Shown: positions 40,558 through 50,940 of the stretch, piece after piece
Layout: each line of letters begins with the position of its first letter
Numbering within the stretch: the first letter of the stretch is position 1
NCBI RefSeq assembly: GCF_001635685.1
Contig: NZ_LWFF01000306.1
Coordinates: 27,363-91,362, forward strand
Origin: Erythrobacter sp. HI0063
GTDB lineage: Bacteria > Pseudomonadota > Alphaproteobacteria > Sphingomonadales > Sphingomonadaceae
Length of the DNA stretch: 64,000 nucleotides
Direction: 5' to 3'
Position numbers and translations under genes: made by a program
Notes under the pieces: model-generated
Database searches by the model: none
Told to the model about the DNA's origin: nothing
The model's input: the letters and a program-made list of their open reading frames with translations, nothing else

Positions 40558-42213
40558 CTAGACCGGCTGCAGCCGTTTCTGGCCCGCCAGCGCCGTCATG
40601 CGGCGCGTACCGACGACGCCGCTGCCCCGCTGGCGTGCGCCCATCAGGCGATATTCGCTCGTCGCGCTGCCCGGCGTCAGTTCCACCGCCATGTAGCCGC
40701 GATGCGAAGCGTCCATCCATTGCAGTTCGGGATTGAAGGCCACCGTCTCGCGCTCCAGCTCCGCAGTCGGCACGTAAGTGACGTAGTTCTCAAGCCCCGG
40801 CGAAGTCACCGACTGGCCGCCGAATTCGACGCCGACCCGCGCCCCGTCCTGCGCAAGATCGAAGGCCCAGGCATTGTGCGTGTCGCCCGCGAGGCTGACG
40901 AGATTCGCGTCCGCTTCAAGCGCGGCGCGCAGCACCCGTTCGCGCGCGGCGGGATACCCGTCCCACGCATCGAGATTGAGCGGCAGTTCGCTCCGCGAAG
41001 CCATCGCGCCCGCCTCGACATAGCGGCGCGTGCGCTCGGCCATATCGGAGGGAAGATTTTCAGCGAGGCGCGGCGCGGTGGCGAGCTTGCCCATCAGCAC
41101 CTGCTGCACCAGCACCTGCCACGGCTTGCCCTCTCGCACCGACCGCATCAGTCCTTCCGCCAACCACGCCTGCTGACGCGCACCGAGCATTTCGCGCGCG
41201 GGATCGGCATAGACGCCGTCGCGAAACGCCGCGAGCGCCGCCGATGCGGTTTCGGGCGTCGCCTTGCCCGACAGGATCGAGGCATAATCGAACTGTTCCG
41301 AGCGCGCTTCGAGCCGGGTTTCCAGCCGGAATAGCGTGGCTAGATCGCCGATCTCGTAAGCCGTCCACGGCTCGTCCGACACCGGCATCCATTCGCGATA
41401 CGCGCGCATCGCCGCGGCCTTGCGCACGTCCCACGGCCCTTCGGTTTCGGGTTGGTGGTTCTGCGCCCCGCCCTTCCAGCTATCGTTCGCGCTTTCGTGA
41501 TCGTCCCAGCCGGAAATCATCGGATAGACCTGATGCAGCCGCCTCAGATCGGGATCGCTGCGATACTGGGCATAGCGCGCGCGGTAGTCCGCCAGCGCCA
41601 CTATCTCGCGCGCCGGATCGGGCTGGCGCGCGGCGAAATCGGGATTGTCGTAGGTGCCCGGCCCGTATTCGTAGAAATAATCGCCCAGATGCAGCGCGCA
41701 GTCGAACTCGTTCGCATCGGCGGCATGCGCATAGGCGTTGAACCAGCCGAACCCCATATTGGAGCAGGAAAACACCGCCATGCGGAAGCGCGACGTAGGC
41801 CCTGCGGGAAGCGTGCGCGTGCGCCCTTCGTCCGACTCGGTCCCGTCGGGCGCGGTGAAGCGGTAATAATACCATCTGCCCGGCTCGAGCCCGCTCACCT
41901 GCGCCCTGCAGCAGAAATCGCGGGTCGGCGATGCGGTCGCTTGGCCCTCGGCTACGACCCGGCGATTGGCATCCCCCTCCATCACGCGCCAGCGCAGGGG
42001 CGTGTCCTGCCCGGCGGCATAGCGCGTCCACAGCAAGACCCGGTCCGCACCCGGCTCGCCGCTGGCGACGCCGTGGGTGAACCCGCGCTGCCCTGAAAAT
42101 TGCGCGGAAAGCGGGGCCGAGAGAGCGCCTGCGCCCAGCAGACCGCCCTTCAACAGGCTGCGCCGGTCGAGCGCGGGAAGCATGGCGGCGGCGGGCGGTT
42201 CGGTCGGGAACAT
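40558..42213 (-). CDS. phoD: PhoD-like alkaline phosphatase/phosphodiesterase, Tat-exported
   Basis: 551 residues. A twin-arginine type signal (LDRRSLLKGGLLGAGALSAP) leads into an N-terminal Fn3-like domain (GFTHGVASGEPGADRVLLWT, the PhoD N-terminal signature) and the metallophosphatase core: FSCSNMGFGWFNAY, ALHLGDYFYEYG, ISGWDDHESAND, and LAGDTHNAWAF with the Asp/His metal ligands. It releases phosphate from phosphodiesters or monoesters in the periplasm. The ATG at 42213 lies before the Tat motif; a start at the internal Met of MLPALDRRS is possible. No PHO box was recognised in the 177 bases upstream. Confidence 0.92.
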   Translation of the reverse strand: MFPTEPPAAAMLPALDRRSLLKGGLLGAGALSAPLSAQFSGQRGFTHGVASGEPGADRVLLWTRYAAGQDTPLRWRVMEGDANRRVVAEGQATASPTRDFCCRAQVSGLEPGRWYYYRFTAPDGTESDEGRTRTLPAGPTSRFRMAVFSCSNMGFGWFNAYAHAADANEFDCALHLGDYFYEYGPGTYDNPDFAARQPDPAREIVALADYRARYAQYRSDPDLRRLHQVYPMISGWDDHESANDSWKGGAQNHQPETEGPWDVRKAAAMRAYREWMPVSDEPWTAYEIGDLATLFRLETRLEARSEQFDYASILSGKATPETASAALAAFRDGVYADPAREMLGARQQAWLAEGLMRSVREGKPWQVLVQQVLMGKLATAPRLAENLPSDMAERTRRYVEAGAMASRSELPLNLDAWDGYPAARERVLRAALEADANLVSLAGDTHNAWAFDLAQDGARVGVEFGGQSVTSPGLENYVTYVPTAELERETVAFNPELQWMDASHRGYMAVELTPGSATSEYRLMGARQRGSGVVGTRRMTALAGQKRLQPV

Positions 42214-42390
42214 AGGTCGATCTCCTCAGGACGATAGGCGTGGACCCGGTTCGTGACGGGATCAAGACTGCCCGCGCAAACCTAGCGTCGCGGGGAGAAG
42301 ACAAGTACACCAGTCATTATGGAAAGTAAGCTTGACGATCCGCATAACCAAGCGTAAAGCTTCATTGACACAAAGAGAAGGACTCCTGCC

Positions 42391-42576
42391 ATGAAGACCC
42401 CCCGCTCCGCCCTGCTCCTCGCCGCCGCTATGATCGGCGTCGCCGTTCTGGCCGTCTTCGATATGGTGCCTGAGAAGATCGCCCAATTCGCGCCACTCAC
42501 TTTGCTGGCAGCCTTCCCGCAGGCTTGGCTGGGTCGTTCGCACGCCTGCGGTCGCGCCTCTCGGGTGGAGGGCTGA
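42391..42576 (+). CDS. Small membrane protein, first of a four-gene cassette
   Basis: 61 residues beginning MKTPRSALLLAAAMIGVAVL, with AGAAGGA upstream. Two short hydrophobic segments (SALLLAAAMIGVAVLAVFDM and FAPLTLLAAFPQAWLG) suggest a membrane hairpin; the tail is basic. I do not recognise a family. It is 1 base from the next gene, in a run that ends with an XRE regulator. Confidence 0.65.
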   Translation: MKTPRSALLLAAAMIGVAVLAVFDMVPEKIAQFAPLTLLAAFPQAWLGRSHACGRASRVEG

Positions 42577-42577
42577 C

Positions 42578-42790
42578 ATGGCCATTGGGTCGAAGCGTTT
42601 GCGGACAGGCTTTGCAGCCTCCGGCATCCTGTCGGCGCTCGCGATACTGATACTCGCGGAAACTGGCGCGCTCGAACGCGAGAGCGCCTGGCTTCTCGCG
42701 ATCCTTCCAGTGGCGCTGATCGTGCTCGCCCTTTTGGCTGGGCGCGCGCCGGGAATACCAAGCCTGCCGCCTCGCAGCGCTACCTGTTGA
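42578..42790 (+). CDS. Small two-helix membrane protein
   Basis: 70 residues with two membrane segments (FAASGILSALAILILAETG and AWLLAILPVALIVLALLAG) and a short proline-rich tail. GGAGGG lies upstream of the ATG. Unknown function; it forms part of the small-protein cassette at 42391-43355. Confidence 0.65.
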   Translation: MAIGSKRLRTGFAASGILSALAILILAETGALERESAWLLAILPVALIVLALLAGRAPGIPSLPPRSATC

Positions 42791-42804
42791 GGATCGGGGG
42801 ATTG

Positions 42805-43167
42805 ATGACGTTCTATCTCTCCAGTCTGTTCGCCGCCGAAATCCTCATCGAGGATTATGGGCTGTCCGGCGCTCCCGCAGTCATCCTGGCCATCCTGCCC
42901 GGTCTCGCGTTTGCGGGCGTAGTATGGGTCTTCGGCGCGCTGATCGTCGAGGAGAAGGACGAATTCATGCGCCTGCTCTATATCCGCCAGGGCCTGATCG
43001 GAACGGGCATCGCTCTGACATGCGCTGCAATCTGGGGGTTTCTCAAAATCTACGACTTTGCGCCGCATATCGCCGCCTTCTGGTGGCCGACAATCTGGTG
43101 CTTCGGTCTCGGCCTCGGCGCATTGGCCAACAAAATCACATATGGAAGCTGGGGAGAGGTGCGGTGA
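42805..43167 (+). CDS. Membrane protein paired with an XRE regulator
   Basis: 120 residues with three to four membrane segments (APAVILAILPGLAFAGVVWVF, GTGIALTCAAIWGFLKIYDF, WPTIWCFGLGLGALANK). A conserved-looking cytoplasmic stretch, EEKDEFMRLLYIRQGLIG, lies between the helices; the same layout occurs in many alphaproteobacterial membrane proteins that are followed by a small HTH gene. The ATG at 42805 is preferred over TTG 42787 because the GGGGG site lies between them. The stop overlaps the regulator start (GTGA). Confidence 0.75.
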   Translation: MTFYLSSLFAAEILIEDYGLSGAPAVILAILPGLAFAGVVWVFGALIVEEKDEFMRLLYIRQGLIGTGIALTCAAIWGFLKIYDFAPHIAAFWWPTIWCFGLGLGALANKITYGSWGEVR

Positions 43168-43355
43168 AGAACCGCCTCAAGGTCCTGCGCGCCGAACGCA
43201 GCTGGAGCCAGCAAGACCTTGCCGACCGGCTGGAGGTCAGCCGCCAGAGCGTCAACGCGATCGAGACCGGTCGCTACGATCCCTCGCTCCCGCTCGCCTT
43301 CCGGATCGCCGATCTGTTCGATCTCGCGATCGAGGAGATTTTCCTGCGCGAATGA
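43164..43355 (+). CDS. XRE-family helix-turn-helix regulator
   Basis: 63 residues from a GTG that overlaps the membrane protein stop. It is a compact Cro/C1-type HTH: LKVLRAERSWSQQDLADRLE, VSRQSVNAIETGRYDPSLPL and AFRIADLFDLAIEEIFL. It has no ligand-binding extension, so it probably binds DNA as a dimer and regulates this cassette. The membrane-protein/XRE pair resembles regulatory modules seen in Bacillus and in many Sphingomonadales. GGGGAGAGG precedes the start. Confidence 0.9.
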   Translation: MKNRLKVLRAERSWSQQDLADRLEVSRQSVNAIETGRYDPSLPLAFRIADLFDLAIEEIFLRE

Positions 43356-43406
43356 GCCTGCGTCGATTGCTTGCAATGCGCCGTCCCCATGCCGAGATGG
43401 ACCTGC

Positions 43407-44174
43407 ATGAACGCGCTGACCGAATATTTCCAAGGGCCGGAGGGGCGCCGGATCGCCTACCGCCATATTCCCGGCACCGGCCCCGCCCTCGTCTTCCTGC
43501 CCGGCTATATGTCCGACATGGCGGGCAGCAAGGCGACCGCTTTGATCGACTGGGCGCGCGAAAGCGGGCGCGAATGCCTCCTGCTCGATTATTCGGGCTG
43601 CGGCGAGAGCGACGGCGCATTCGCCGATGGCACGCTGTCGCGTTGGCGGGACGAGGTCGTCGCACTGGTGACGGACCGGATCGAGGGCGATGTAATCCTC
43701 ATCGGATCGTCGATGGGCGGCTGGCTGATGCTGCTGGTGGCGGAAGCGCTCGGTGGCCGCGTGGCCGGTCTTGTCGGCATCGCCGCCGCGCCGGACTTCA
43801 CCGACTGGGGCTTCGATGCCGACCAGAAAGCGCAGCTGTCGCGCGGGGAGACGGTGTTCGAGGGCAATCCCTACGGCCCCGATCCCACCCCGACCTATCC
43901 GCAATTCTTCGCCGATGGCGAGCGATCGAAAAAGCTCGACGGGCCGATTGCACTATCGATGCCCGTGCGCCTCATCCACGGGCAGCGCGATAGCGACGTG
44001 CCCTATGCCATCTCGCTCCGCCTCGCCGAAAAGCTGCGTTCGGACGACATACAGGTGGTGCTGGTCAAGGATGGCGATCACCGCCTCTCGCGCCCGCAGG
44101 ATATCGCCCTGTTGCTGCGCGTGGTGGGTGACCTCGCCGCCGCCTCTCCCGCCGAACGGACTCAGACGCCATGA
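43407..44174 (+). CDS. Alpha/beta hydrolase (ABHD10-like carboxyl/thioesterase)
   Basis: 255 residues, a complete alpha/beta-hydrolase: oxyanion region VFLPGYMSDMAGSKA, nucleophile elbow IGSSMGGWLML (Ser), Asp in LIHGQRDSDVPY and His in VKDGDHRLSRP. The pattern is that of ABHD10-type acyl-protein thioesterases and related depalmitoylases; the physiological substrate is unknown. The ATG at 43407 has GAGATGG upstream. It overlaps the TPR gene by four bases. Confidence 0.85.
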   Translation: MNALTEYFQGPEGRRIAYRHIPGTGPALVFLPGYMSDMAGSKATALIDWARESGRECLLLDYSGCGESDGAFADGTLSRWRDEVVALVTDRIEGDVILIGSSMGGWLMLLVAEALGGRVAGLVGIAAAPDFTDWGFDADQKAQLSRGETVFEGNPYGPDPTPTYPQFFADGERSKKLDGPIALSMPVRLIHGQRDSDVPYAISLRLAEKLRSDDIQVVLVKDGDHRLSRPQDIALLLRVVGDLAAASPAERTQTP

Positions 44175-45037
44175 TCACCTCGATCCTTTCCCTCATGCTC
44201 GCCCAGGTCGGGCCGAACCCCTCCCTCGCGGAGCCGATCACGCCGCCCGAAGTGGCCGAACAGCGCCGCCGATCCGCCGAACGCGAGCGGCAGGAAGCGG
44301 CACCCGCCGCCACGCCCTCGCGCCTGTCGGAATGCCTCGCCAGCGCCGGACAGGATTCCGAAGCAGGTGAAGCCTTCGCGCGCGCGTGGCTTGAAACCGC
44401 CGCAGCGGACGAGCGCGCCCCTGCCCTCCACTGTCTCGGCCTGTCGCTGGTCCGGCAGGAGCGGTTCGACGATGCGCGCATCGCTTTCGATGATGCGCGC
44501 GAGGCGGCTCCGATCACCAATCCCGCCTATCGCGCTCGCCTATCGGGCATGAGCGGTCACGCCGCGCTGGCGCAGGGCGAGGCGGAGGCGGCGATCCCTG
44601 CCTTCGAACGCGCCATCGCCGATGCGGACAGCGCGGCAGATCCTTCGCTGACCGCCGGGCTCAACACCGATCTTGCCCGCGCATTGGTCGCGGGCGATCG
44701 GGCTCCCGACGCGGTCGCCGCTCTCGCCGCGGCGCGCGAGGCCGATCCGGCGAACCCGCAGGCCTGGCTGCTCTCGGCCACTCTGGCGCGGCGGCTCGAA
44801 CGGCTGGGCGAAGCGCAGCGGCATATCGAATACGCCGCCACGCTCGCCCCGCGCGATCCGGCGGTGGGCCTCGAAGCGGGCGTCATCGCCGCGATGGCGG
44901 GGCGCGCGGAGCAGGCTCGCGCCAGCTTCCAGTCGGTGATCGACGTCGCTCCCGAAAGCGTGGAAGCGGGCCGGGCACGCACCTATCTTACCCGCCTCGA
45001 CGGCGGGACGCAGCAGACGGAGCCGCGCGGACGATGA
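44171..45037 (+). CDS. TPR-repeat protein
   Basis: 288 residues with a short N-terminal signal-like helix (ITSILSLMLAQVG) and at least four tetratricopeptide-like units (ALHCLGLSLVRQERFDDARI, SGHAALAQGEAEAAIPAFER, ADPANPQAWLLSATLARRLE, APRDPAVGLEAGVIAAMAGR). It probably serves as a periplasmic or membrane-side protein-interaction scaffold. Overlaps of four bases on both sides tie it to the hydrolase and the flavin oxidoreductase. Confidence 0.75.
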   Translation: MITSILSLMLAQVGPNPSLAEPITPPEVAEQRRRSAERERQEAAPAATPSRLSECLASAGQDSEAGEAFARAWLETAAADERAPALHCLGLSLVRQERFDDARIAFDDAREAAPITNPAYRARLSGMSGHAALAQGEAEAAIPAFERAIADADSAADPSLTAGLNTDLARALVAGDRAPDAVAALAAAREADPANPQAWLLSATLARRLERLGEAQRHIEYAATLAPRDPAVGLEAGVIAAMAGRAEQARASFQSVIDVAPESVEAGRARTYLTRLDGGTQQTEPRGR

Positions 45038-46050
45038 CCGATTTTTCCCTTCTAGACCTCGTCCCCGTCCGCGAAGGCGGCACGGTCGCCGAAGCGCTCG
45101 CCGCAGCGACCGATCTCGCCGTCACGGCGGAGCAGTCGGGCTGCAAGCGGTTCTGGGTGGCCGAACACCATGCGATGGAAGGCATTGCCGGTGGCGCGAC
45201 CTCGGTCGTGCTCGCCCATATCGCCAGCGCCACCAGCACGATCCGCATCGGATCGGGCGGGATCATGCTGCCCAACCACACGCCCTTCCAGATCGCCGAG
45301 CAGTTCGGCACGCTCGCCGCGCTGTATCCGGGACGAGTCGATCTCGGCCTGGGCCGTGCACCTGGGGCAGGGCCGGAATTGCAACGCGCTTTGCGCAAGG
45401 ATCTGCACCGCGCCGCCGAGATGTTTCCGCAGGACGTGGTCGAATTGCGCGCCTATCTGAGCGCCGAGGACGAGACGGCGATCCGCGCCACGCCCGGCCA
45501 TTCCTCCGATGTCGAGATGTGGATGCTGGGATCGAGCCTGTTCGGCGCGCAACTGGCCGCTCGACTCGGCCTGCCCTATGCCTTCGCCAGCCATTTCGCG
45601 CCCGACCATCTCGACGGCGCACTCGAAATCTATCGGCGAACCTTCGAGCCCAGCGAAGAGCTCGCCAAGCCGCATGTCATGGTCGCGATGAACCTGTTCT
45701 GCGCCGACACTACCGAGGAGGCGGAGACGCTGGCGAGTTCGCAGCTGCAATCCTTCGTCCGTCTGCGCACCGGAAAACCGGGCAAGCTGCCGCCGACCAT
45801 TCCGAATTATCGCGCCTCGCTGGACCCGCGCGCCCGCGCCATCGTCGATCATGTCGGCCAGGCGAGCGCCATTGGGACGCCCGAAGAAGTAGCGCGCCAG
45901 GTCCAGGCCTTCATCGCGCGCACCGGCGCCGAGGAAGTGGTGTTCGGCGGCGCGACCTTTGACCCGCAGGCCCGCACTCGCTCGCTTGCCCTCGCAATGG
46001 AAGCACTGACCGCCCGATCCACGCCCGACACGCTTGCGGCTCACGCTTGA
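45034..46050 (+). CDS. LLM-class flavin-dependent oxidoreductase
   Basis: 338 residues, luciferase-like TIM barrel. The N-terminal LLDLVPVREGGT and FWVAEHHAMEGIAGGATSV, then GRVDLGLGRAPGAG and DVEMWMLGSSLFGAQLAARL, match the YhbW/MsnO8-like group of two-component flavin monooxygenases. Such enzymes use reduced FMN from a partner reductase; the substrate is unknown. It is the third gene of the hydrolase-TPR-LLM overlapping set. Confidence 0.9.
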   Translation: MTDFSLLDLVPVREGGTVAEALAAATDLAVTAEQSGCKRFWVAEHHAMEGIAGGATSVVLAHIASATSTIRIGSGGIMLPNHTPFQIAEQFGTLAALYPGRVDLGLGRAPGAGPELQRALRKDLHRAAEMFPQDVVELRAYLSAEDETAIRATPGHSSDVEMWMLGSSLFGAQLAARLGLPYAFASHFAPDHLDGALEIYRRTFEPSEELAKPHVMVAMNLFCADTTEEAETLASSQLQSFVRLRTGKPGKLPPTIPNYRASLDPRARAIVDHVGQASAIGTPEEVARQVQAFIARTGAEEVVFGGATFDPQARTRSLALAMEALTARSTPDTLAAHA

Positions 46051-46142
46051 GAGGCCTAGGGGCCGCTACGTAAACCCGCGCTGGAGAGAGCGCGTCAGGA
46101 GAGACCGGGCCGCCCTTTCCGGCGCGCCCGCCGAGAGGTTCT

Positions 46143-49100
46143 ATGGGTTCCAAGCAAGCCGCCCCGAAACAGACCGACGGGCAGGCGCCCGCCATCGATT
46201 CCAAGCTGGTCGAAAGTCTCGCCGAACGCATGCGCGACTCGCTGCTCCCGGGCGACGATCCGATGGACAAGGACCGCCTGCACGAAGCCGCGCGGTTCGT
46301 CCTCGAAGCCGGAGCGGCGCGGGACATGAACCGCTCCGCCATCGCGCTGGAGTCCCTTAGCGAAGAGCGGCGCTTCATGCGCATCGCCATCGTCAATGAC
46401 GACATGCCGTTCCTGGTCGATTCCACCGCCGCCGCCATCGCCGCGAGCGGTCTGTCGATCGACCGACTGGTCCATCCCGTGGTGCCGGTCGTGCGGGGCA
46501 GCGACCGCAGCCTCGAGACCATCCTCGATAGCGATCCCGACGACGCCTTTTATGAATCGATGATCTACATCGAAACTTCGCGCGTCGATGCCCGTCAGCG
46601 CCGCGAATTGCTGGCGAGCCTGAAGGAAACGCTGGGCGATGTGCGCGCGGCGGTTCAGGACTGGCCCAAATTGCAAAGCGCGATGCTGGCCGATGCGGAC
46701 GCGATCGAAGCGTTCGGGGAGGAGGGCGAACAGGGCGCGGAAATGCTGCGCTGGCTCAACCAGGGCATGCTCACTCAACTCGGCCATATGGTCCGCACGA
46801 AAAAGGGCGAGACGACCGAAGCGCTCGGTATCGTGCGCAAGAGCGCGCAGGATCTGCTCGCCGAAAATTCCTACGATCGCGCCTTCGCCTGGTTCGAGGA
46901 TGCGAAGAACACGCGCGTTCCGCTGATCATCAAGGCCAATCGCGTCGCCAACGTCCACCGCCGCGTGCCGCTCGACCTGTTCATCGTCCCGCGCTGGGAG
47001 GGCGAGGGCAAGGGGCGCAAGGTTGCCGCGCTTTCCATCCATGCCGGGGTCTGGACCAGTGCCGCGCTCGCCGCGCCGCCGCGTTCGGTGCCGCGCCTCA
47101 AGGATCTGCTCGCATCGATCGCAGCGCGGCTCGATTTCGATTATAACGGCCATGCCGGCAAGGCACTGGTCCATGCGCTGACCACGCTGCCGCACGATCT
47201 CCTGGTAGGTTTCGCCGAACGGGACGTGGAACGCATCGCCACCAATATGATGGCGCTGGTCGATCGGCCACGCCCGCGCCTCGCGCTGGTCGAAGCGCCC
47301 CTTTCGCGCCATCTGTTCGCCTTCGTCTGGTTGCCGCGCGACATGCTGGCGACACAGGTTCGCCTCGAAATCCAGGCCCTGCTCGAACAGGGCGCGGATG
47401 CCCGCATGCTCGACTGGAGCCTTGAGGTCGAAGGCGGCAATCTCGCCATGCTGCGCTTCGTCCTCGATATTCGCGACGGTGAGGGAGAAATCGACGCCAA
47501 GGCGCTCGACGATCAATTGCAAACCATGCTGCGCGGCTGGACCGAAGCGGTCGAGACCGAATTGGCGAAGGAATTCGAAGGCAGCCGTGCCGCGGCCATC
47601 GCCTTGCGCTGGGCCGAATCGTTTCCGACCCCCTATCGCGGGCGCTTCGGTGCGTCGGAAGCCGCGCTCGATATCGCACGGCTACGCGCTTTGGGCACGC
47701 ATGCCGAGGGCCAAAGCGAGCATGGCGAAACGCGCCAGCGCGGCGCCCGCCTTTATCGGGGGCAGAGCGGCGATCCCGAAACCCTGCGCCTCAAGCTCTA
47801 TCAGGCCGAAGGCAGCCTGCCTTTGTCCGACGCGGTTCCCGCGCTGGAAAATTTCGGCTTTCACGTCCAGTCGGAGATGCCGACCGTTCTCGACGATGGC
47901 CGCCTGGGCACGGTCCACGATTTCGCGCTGCGCCTGAATCCGGGTATCGAGGCCGAAACGCTGGTCGATCGCGCCGAAGCGATCGAGGAAGCGATCGCTG
48001 CCGTTCTGAACGGCGAAGCGGAAAACGACTGCTTCAATCGCCTTGTCGCCGAAACCGGACTGACCGCGCGCGAAGCGAACTGGCTGCGGGCCTTCTATCG
48101 CTATCTGCGCCAGACCGGCATGGGATTCACGATCTTCACCGTAGTCGATGCGCTGAGCGGTGCCCGCGACGTGACCCGCGCGCTGATCGCGCTGTTCACC
48201 GCGCGCCACGATCCCGAATTCGGGTCCAGCCGGGACGATGCCATCGCGGATGCCGAAGCCGCCATCAAGCGCGGACTCGCCAAGGTTCAGGCGATCAACG
48301 ACGACCGCCTGCTGCGCCTCTATCGCGCGTTGATCGACGCGATCCTGCGCACCAATGCCTTCGCTCCGGCGGCGGGCGAGGCACTGGCGTTCAAGATCGA
48401 TTCCAAGCTCGTCCCCAATCTGCCCAAACCGATCCCCTGGCGCGAAATCTTCGTCTATTCGCGCCGGGTCGAAGGCATTCACCTGCGCGCGGGCGCGGTG
48501 GCGCGCGGAGGCCTGCGCTGGTCCGATCGGCGCGACGACTTCCGCACCGAGATCCTCGGCCTGATGAAGGCGCAGCGCGTCAAGAACGCGGTCATCGTGC
48601 CCACCGGCGCGAAGGGCGGCTTCTATCCCAAGCAATTGCCCGATCCCGTGCTCGACCGCGATGGCTGGGCGGCGGAAGGCCAGAGCAGCTACGAAGTTTT
48701 CATCCGCACGCTGCTGTCGGTCACCGACAATATCGTCGACGACGAAGTCGTGCATCCCGACAGCGTCCGGATCCTCGACGGCGACGATCCCTATTTCGTC
48801 GTCGCCGCAGACAAGGGCACGGCGCGCTTCTCCGATGTCGCCAACGGCATCGCTCAGAGCCGCGACTTCTGGCTCGACGATGCGTTCGCCAGCGGCGGCT
48901 CCAACGGATACGACCACAAGGCGATGGGCATCACCGCCAAGGGCGCATGGGTGTCCGTCCAGCGGCATTTCCGCGAAATGGGCGTCGACGTGCAGAGCGA
49001 GCCGATCGAGGTCGTCGGATGTGGCGACATGTCGGGCGACGTGTTCGGCAACGGCATGCTGCTGTCGAAAGCGATCAAGCTGGTCGCAGCTTTCGACCAT

Positions 49101-50897
49101 CGCCATATCTTCATCGATCCCGAACCCGATCCCAAGGCAAGCTTCACGGAGCGCCAGCGCCTGTTCGCCCTGCCGCGATCGAGCTGGGAGGATTACGACG
49201 ACAAGCTGATCTCGCGCGGAGGCGGCGTATTCCGGCGCGACGCCAAGAGCGTGACCCTGTCCAAGACGGCGCAAAAGGCGCTGGGCCTCAGCGAAGCGAC
49301 GCACGAGCCCGACGCGGTGATCTCCGCGATCCTGAAGGCGCAGGTCGATCTGATCTGGTTCGGCGGCATCGGCACCTACATCAAGGCCGAACGCGAGAAC
49401 AACGTGCAGGTCGGCGATCCCGCCAACGATGCGGTGCGCGTGGATGCGGGCGATGTCCGCGCCAAGGTCATCGGCGAAGGCGCCAATCTGGGCGTGACGC
49501 AGGCAGGCCGGATCGAATTCGCGCTGGACGGTGGGCGCATCAATACCGACTTCATCGACAATTCGGCGGGCGTCGATTGTTCGGATAACGAGGTCAACAT
49601 CAAGATCGCGCTGGCCGCGGCGCAGCGGGCGGGCAAATTGTCCGAGCCCAAGCGCAATGCCCTGCTCGAAACGATGACCGACGAAGTTGCCGAGCTGGTG
49701 CTGGAAGACAACCGGATGCAGGCGCTCGCCCTCTCGATCGCGGAAATCGGCGGTTCGCGCGCGGCCGAAGCGCAATTACGCCTGATCGAAAAGCTGGAGG
49801 AAGGCGGCAATCTTGACCGGCGGACCGAAGGCCTCGCCGATGATGAGACGCTTGGGCGCCGCGCAAGCGACGGCCTGGGCCTGACTCGCCCCGAGCTCGC
49901 CGTGCTCCTGTCTTCGACCAAACTCGCCCTTCAGGACTCGATCGAAAAGAGCCCGCTCAGCCAGGGCGAAACGCTCGAACCGTTGCTCCTTTCGGCATTC
50001 CCCGAACCGATGCAGACCAAATACCGCGAGGAAATCCTCAGCCATCGTCTGCGCCGCGAATTGGTGGCGACCAAGCTCGCCAACCGGATCGTCAATCGCA
50101 TGGGCCTCGTCCATCCGTTCGAGCTCGCCGAAGAGGAAGGCGCCACGCTCGACCAGGTGGCTGCGGCCTTCGTGGTCGCATCGCAGCTGTTCGACATGGA
50201 AGCGCTCTGGGCCGATATCGACACGGCCGACATGCCCGAGGCCGCGCGGCTTCAGCTGTTCGACCAGGCGGCGCGCGGTCTGCGCATCCAGATGGCCGAC
50301 CTGATCGGCGCAGGCGTCGGCAGCGGCGATTTCGGAACCGTGCTCGAAGAACTGAGCCCAGGCGTCCAACGCCTGAGCGAAGAGACCGACAATCTGCTGG
50401 CAGAAGAAACCCGCCAGCAATCGGGCAAGCTGATCGGCGAAATGGCCGCGATCGGCGCGCCCGCCCCTCTGGCGGCACGCGTGGCGCATCTGTTCGAGAT
50501 GGACGGCTCGGTCGGCCTTGCCAAGCTGTCGCGCGATCAGGAGATCGAGACCTGCTCGCTGACCCGCGCCTTTACCGAGCTGGGCGCTGCCCTCGGCCTC
50601 GACTGGGCGCAGGCGACCTCGGCGATGATGGATCCCTCGGATGTGTGGGAACGCCTGCTCGTCGCCGGGCTCGCGCGCGATTTCCAGCAGATGCGGATCG
50701 ACTTCCTGCGCCGCCTGTCGCGTCGCAAGGGCGCCAAGGACGACATGCCGGCGATGATCGAGAAATGGACGGGCGAGAACGAGGTGGCGGTGCGCCAGTT
50801 CCGCACCATGGTGAACCGCGCCCACGCGCAAAACCCGGTCGCTCCGGCTGCGCTGGCCCAGATCGCCAGCATGGCCCGGAACCTGCTCGGTCGGTAG
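46143..50897 (+). CDS. NAD-dependent glutamate dehydrogenase, 180-kDa class
   Basis: 1584 residues, the large L-GDH type. The N-terminal half carries ACT-like regulatory segments ([20 protein letters not shown]). The catalytic region around residues 790-850 contains [18 protein letters not shown] and [13 protein letters not shown], with the Lys/Asp chemistry of the GDH superfamily, and the NAD-binding domain follows with [17 protein letters not shown]. It oxidises glutamate to 2-oxoglutarate and ammonium, usually for glutamate catabolism. The ATG has GAGAGG upstream. Expression would oppose GltBD, and both lie in this window. Confidence 0.96.
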   Translation: MGSKQAAPKQTDGQAPAIDSKLVESLAERMRDSLLPGDDPMDKDRLHEAARFVLEAGAARDMNRSAIALESLSEERRFMRIAIVNDDMPFLVDSTAAAIAASGLSIDRLVHPVVPVVRGSDRSLETILDSDPDDAFYESMIYIETSRVDARQRRELLASLKETLGDVRAAVQDWPKLQSAMLADADAIEAFGEEGEQGAEMLRWLNQGMLTQLGHMVRTKKGETTEALGIVRKSAQDLLAENSYDRAFAWFEDAKNTRVPLIIKANRVANVHRRVPLDLFIVPRWEGEGKGRKVAALSIHAGVWTSAALAAPPRSVPRLKDLLASIAARLDFDYNGHAGKALVHALTTLPHDLLVGFAERDVERIATNMMALVDRPRPRLALVEAPLSRHLFAFVWLPRDMLATQVRLEIQALLEQGADARMLDWSLEVEGGNLAMLRFVLDIRDGEGEIDAKALDDQLQTMLRGWTEAVETELAKEFEGSRAAAIALRWAESFPTPYRGRFGASEAALDIARLRALGTHAEGQSEHGETRQRGARLYRGQSGDPETLRLKLYQAEGSLPLSDAVPALENFGFHVQSEMPTVLDDGRLGTVHDFALRLNPGIEAETLVDRAEAIEEAIAAVLNGEAENDCFNRLVAETGLTAREANWLRAFYRYLRQTGMGFTIFTVVDALSGARDVTRALIALFTARHDPEFGSSRDDAIADAEAAIKRGLAKVQAINDDRLLRLYRALIDAILRTNAFAPAAGEALAFKIDSKLVPNLPKPIPWREIFVYSRRVEGIHLRAGAVARGGLRWSDRRDDFRTEILGLMKAQRVKNAVIVPTGAKGGFYPKQLPDPVLDRDGWAAEGQSSYEVFIRTLLSVTDNIVDDEVVHPDSVRILDGDDPYFVVAADKGTARFSDVANGIAQSRDFWLDDAFASGGSNGYDHKAMGITAKGAWVSVQRHFREMGVDVQSEPIEVVGCGDMSGDVFGNGMLLSKAIKLVAAFDHRHIFIDPEPDPKASFTERQRLFALPRSSWEDYDDKLISRGGGVFRRDAKSVTLSKTAQKALGLSEATHEPDAVISAILKAQVDLIWFGGIGTYIKAERENNVQVGDPANDAVRVDAGDVRAKVIGEGANLGVTQAGRIEFALDGGRINTDFIDNSAGVDCSDNEVNIKIALAAAQRAGKLSEPKRNALLETMTDEVAELVLEDNRMQALALSIAEIGGSRAAEAQLRLIEKLEEGGNLDRRTEGLADDETLGRRASDGLGLTRPELAVLLSSTKLALQDSIEKSPLSQGETLEPLLLSAFPEPMQTKYREEILSHRLRRELVATKLANRIVNRMGLVHPFELAEEEGATLDQVAAAFVVASQLFDMEALWADIDTADMPEAARLQLFDQAARGLRIQMADLIGAGVGSGDFGTVLEELSPGVQRLSEETDNLLAEETRQQSGKLIGEMAAIGAPAPLAARVAHLFEMDGSVGLAKLSRDQEIETCSLTRAFTELGAALGLDWAQATSAMMDPSDVWERLLVAGLARDFQQMRIDFLRRLSRRKGAKDDMPAMIEKWTGENEVAVRQFRTMVNRAHAQNPVAPAALAQIASMARNLLGR

Positions 50898-50940
50898 GCG
50901 CGGCTTGACCGCAGGCGTTCGAACGGCAATCCCCGCCGAC

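Noticed and set aside
47682..49775. 697-residue minus-strand ORF inside NAD-GDH
   Set aside because: Antisense frame of a complete, motif-bearing GDH.
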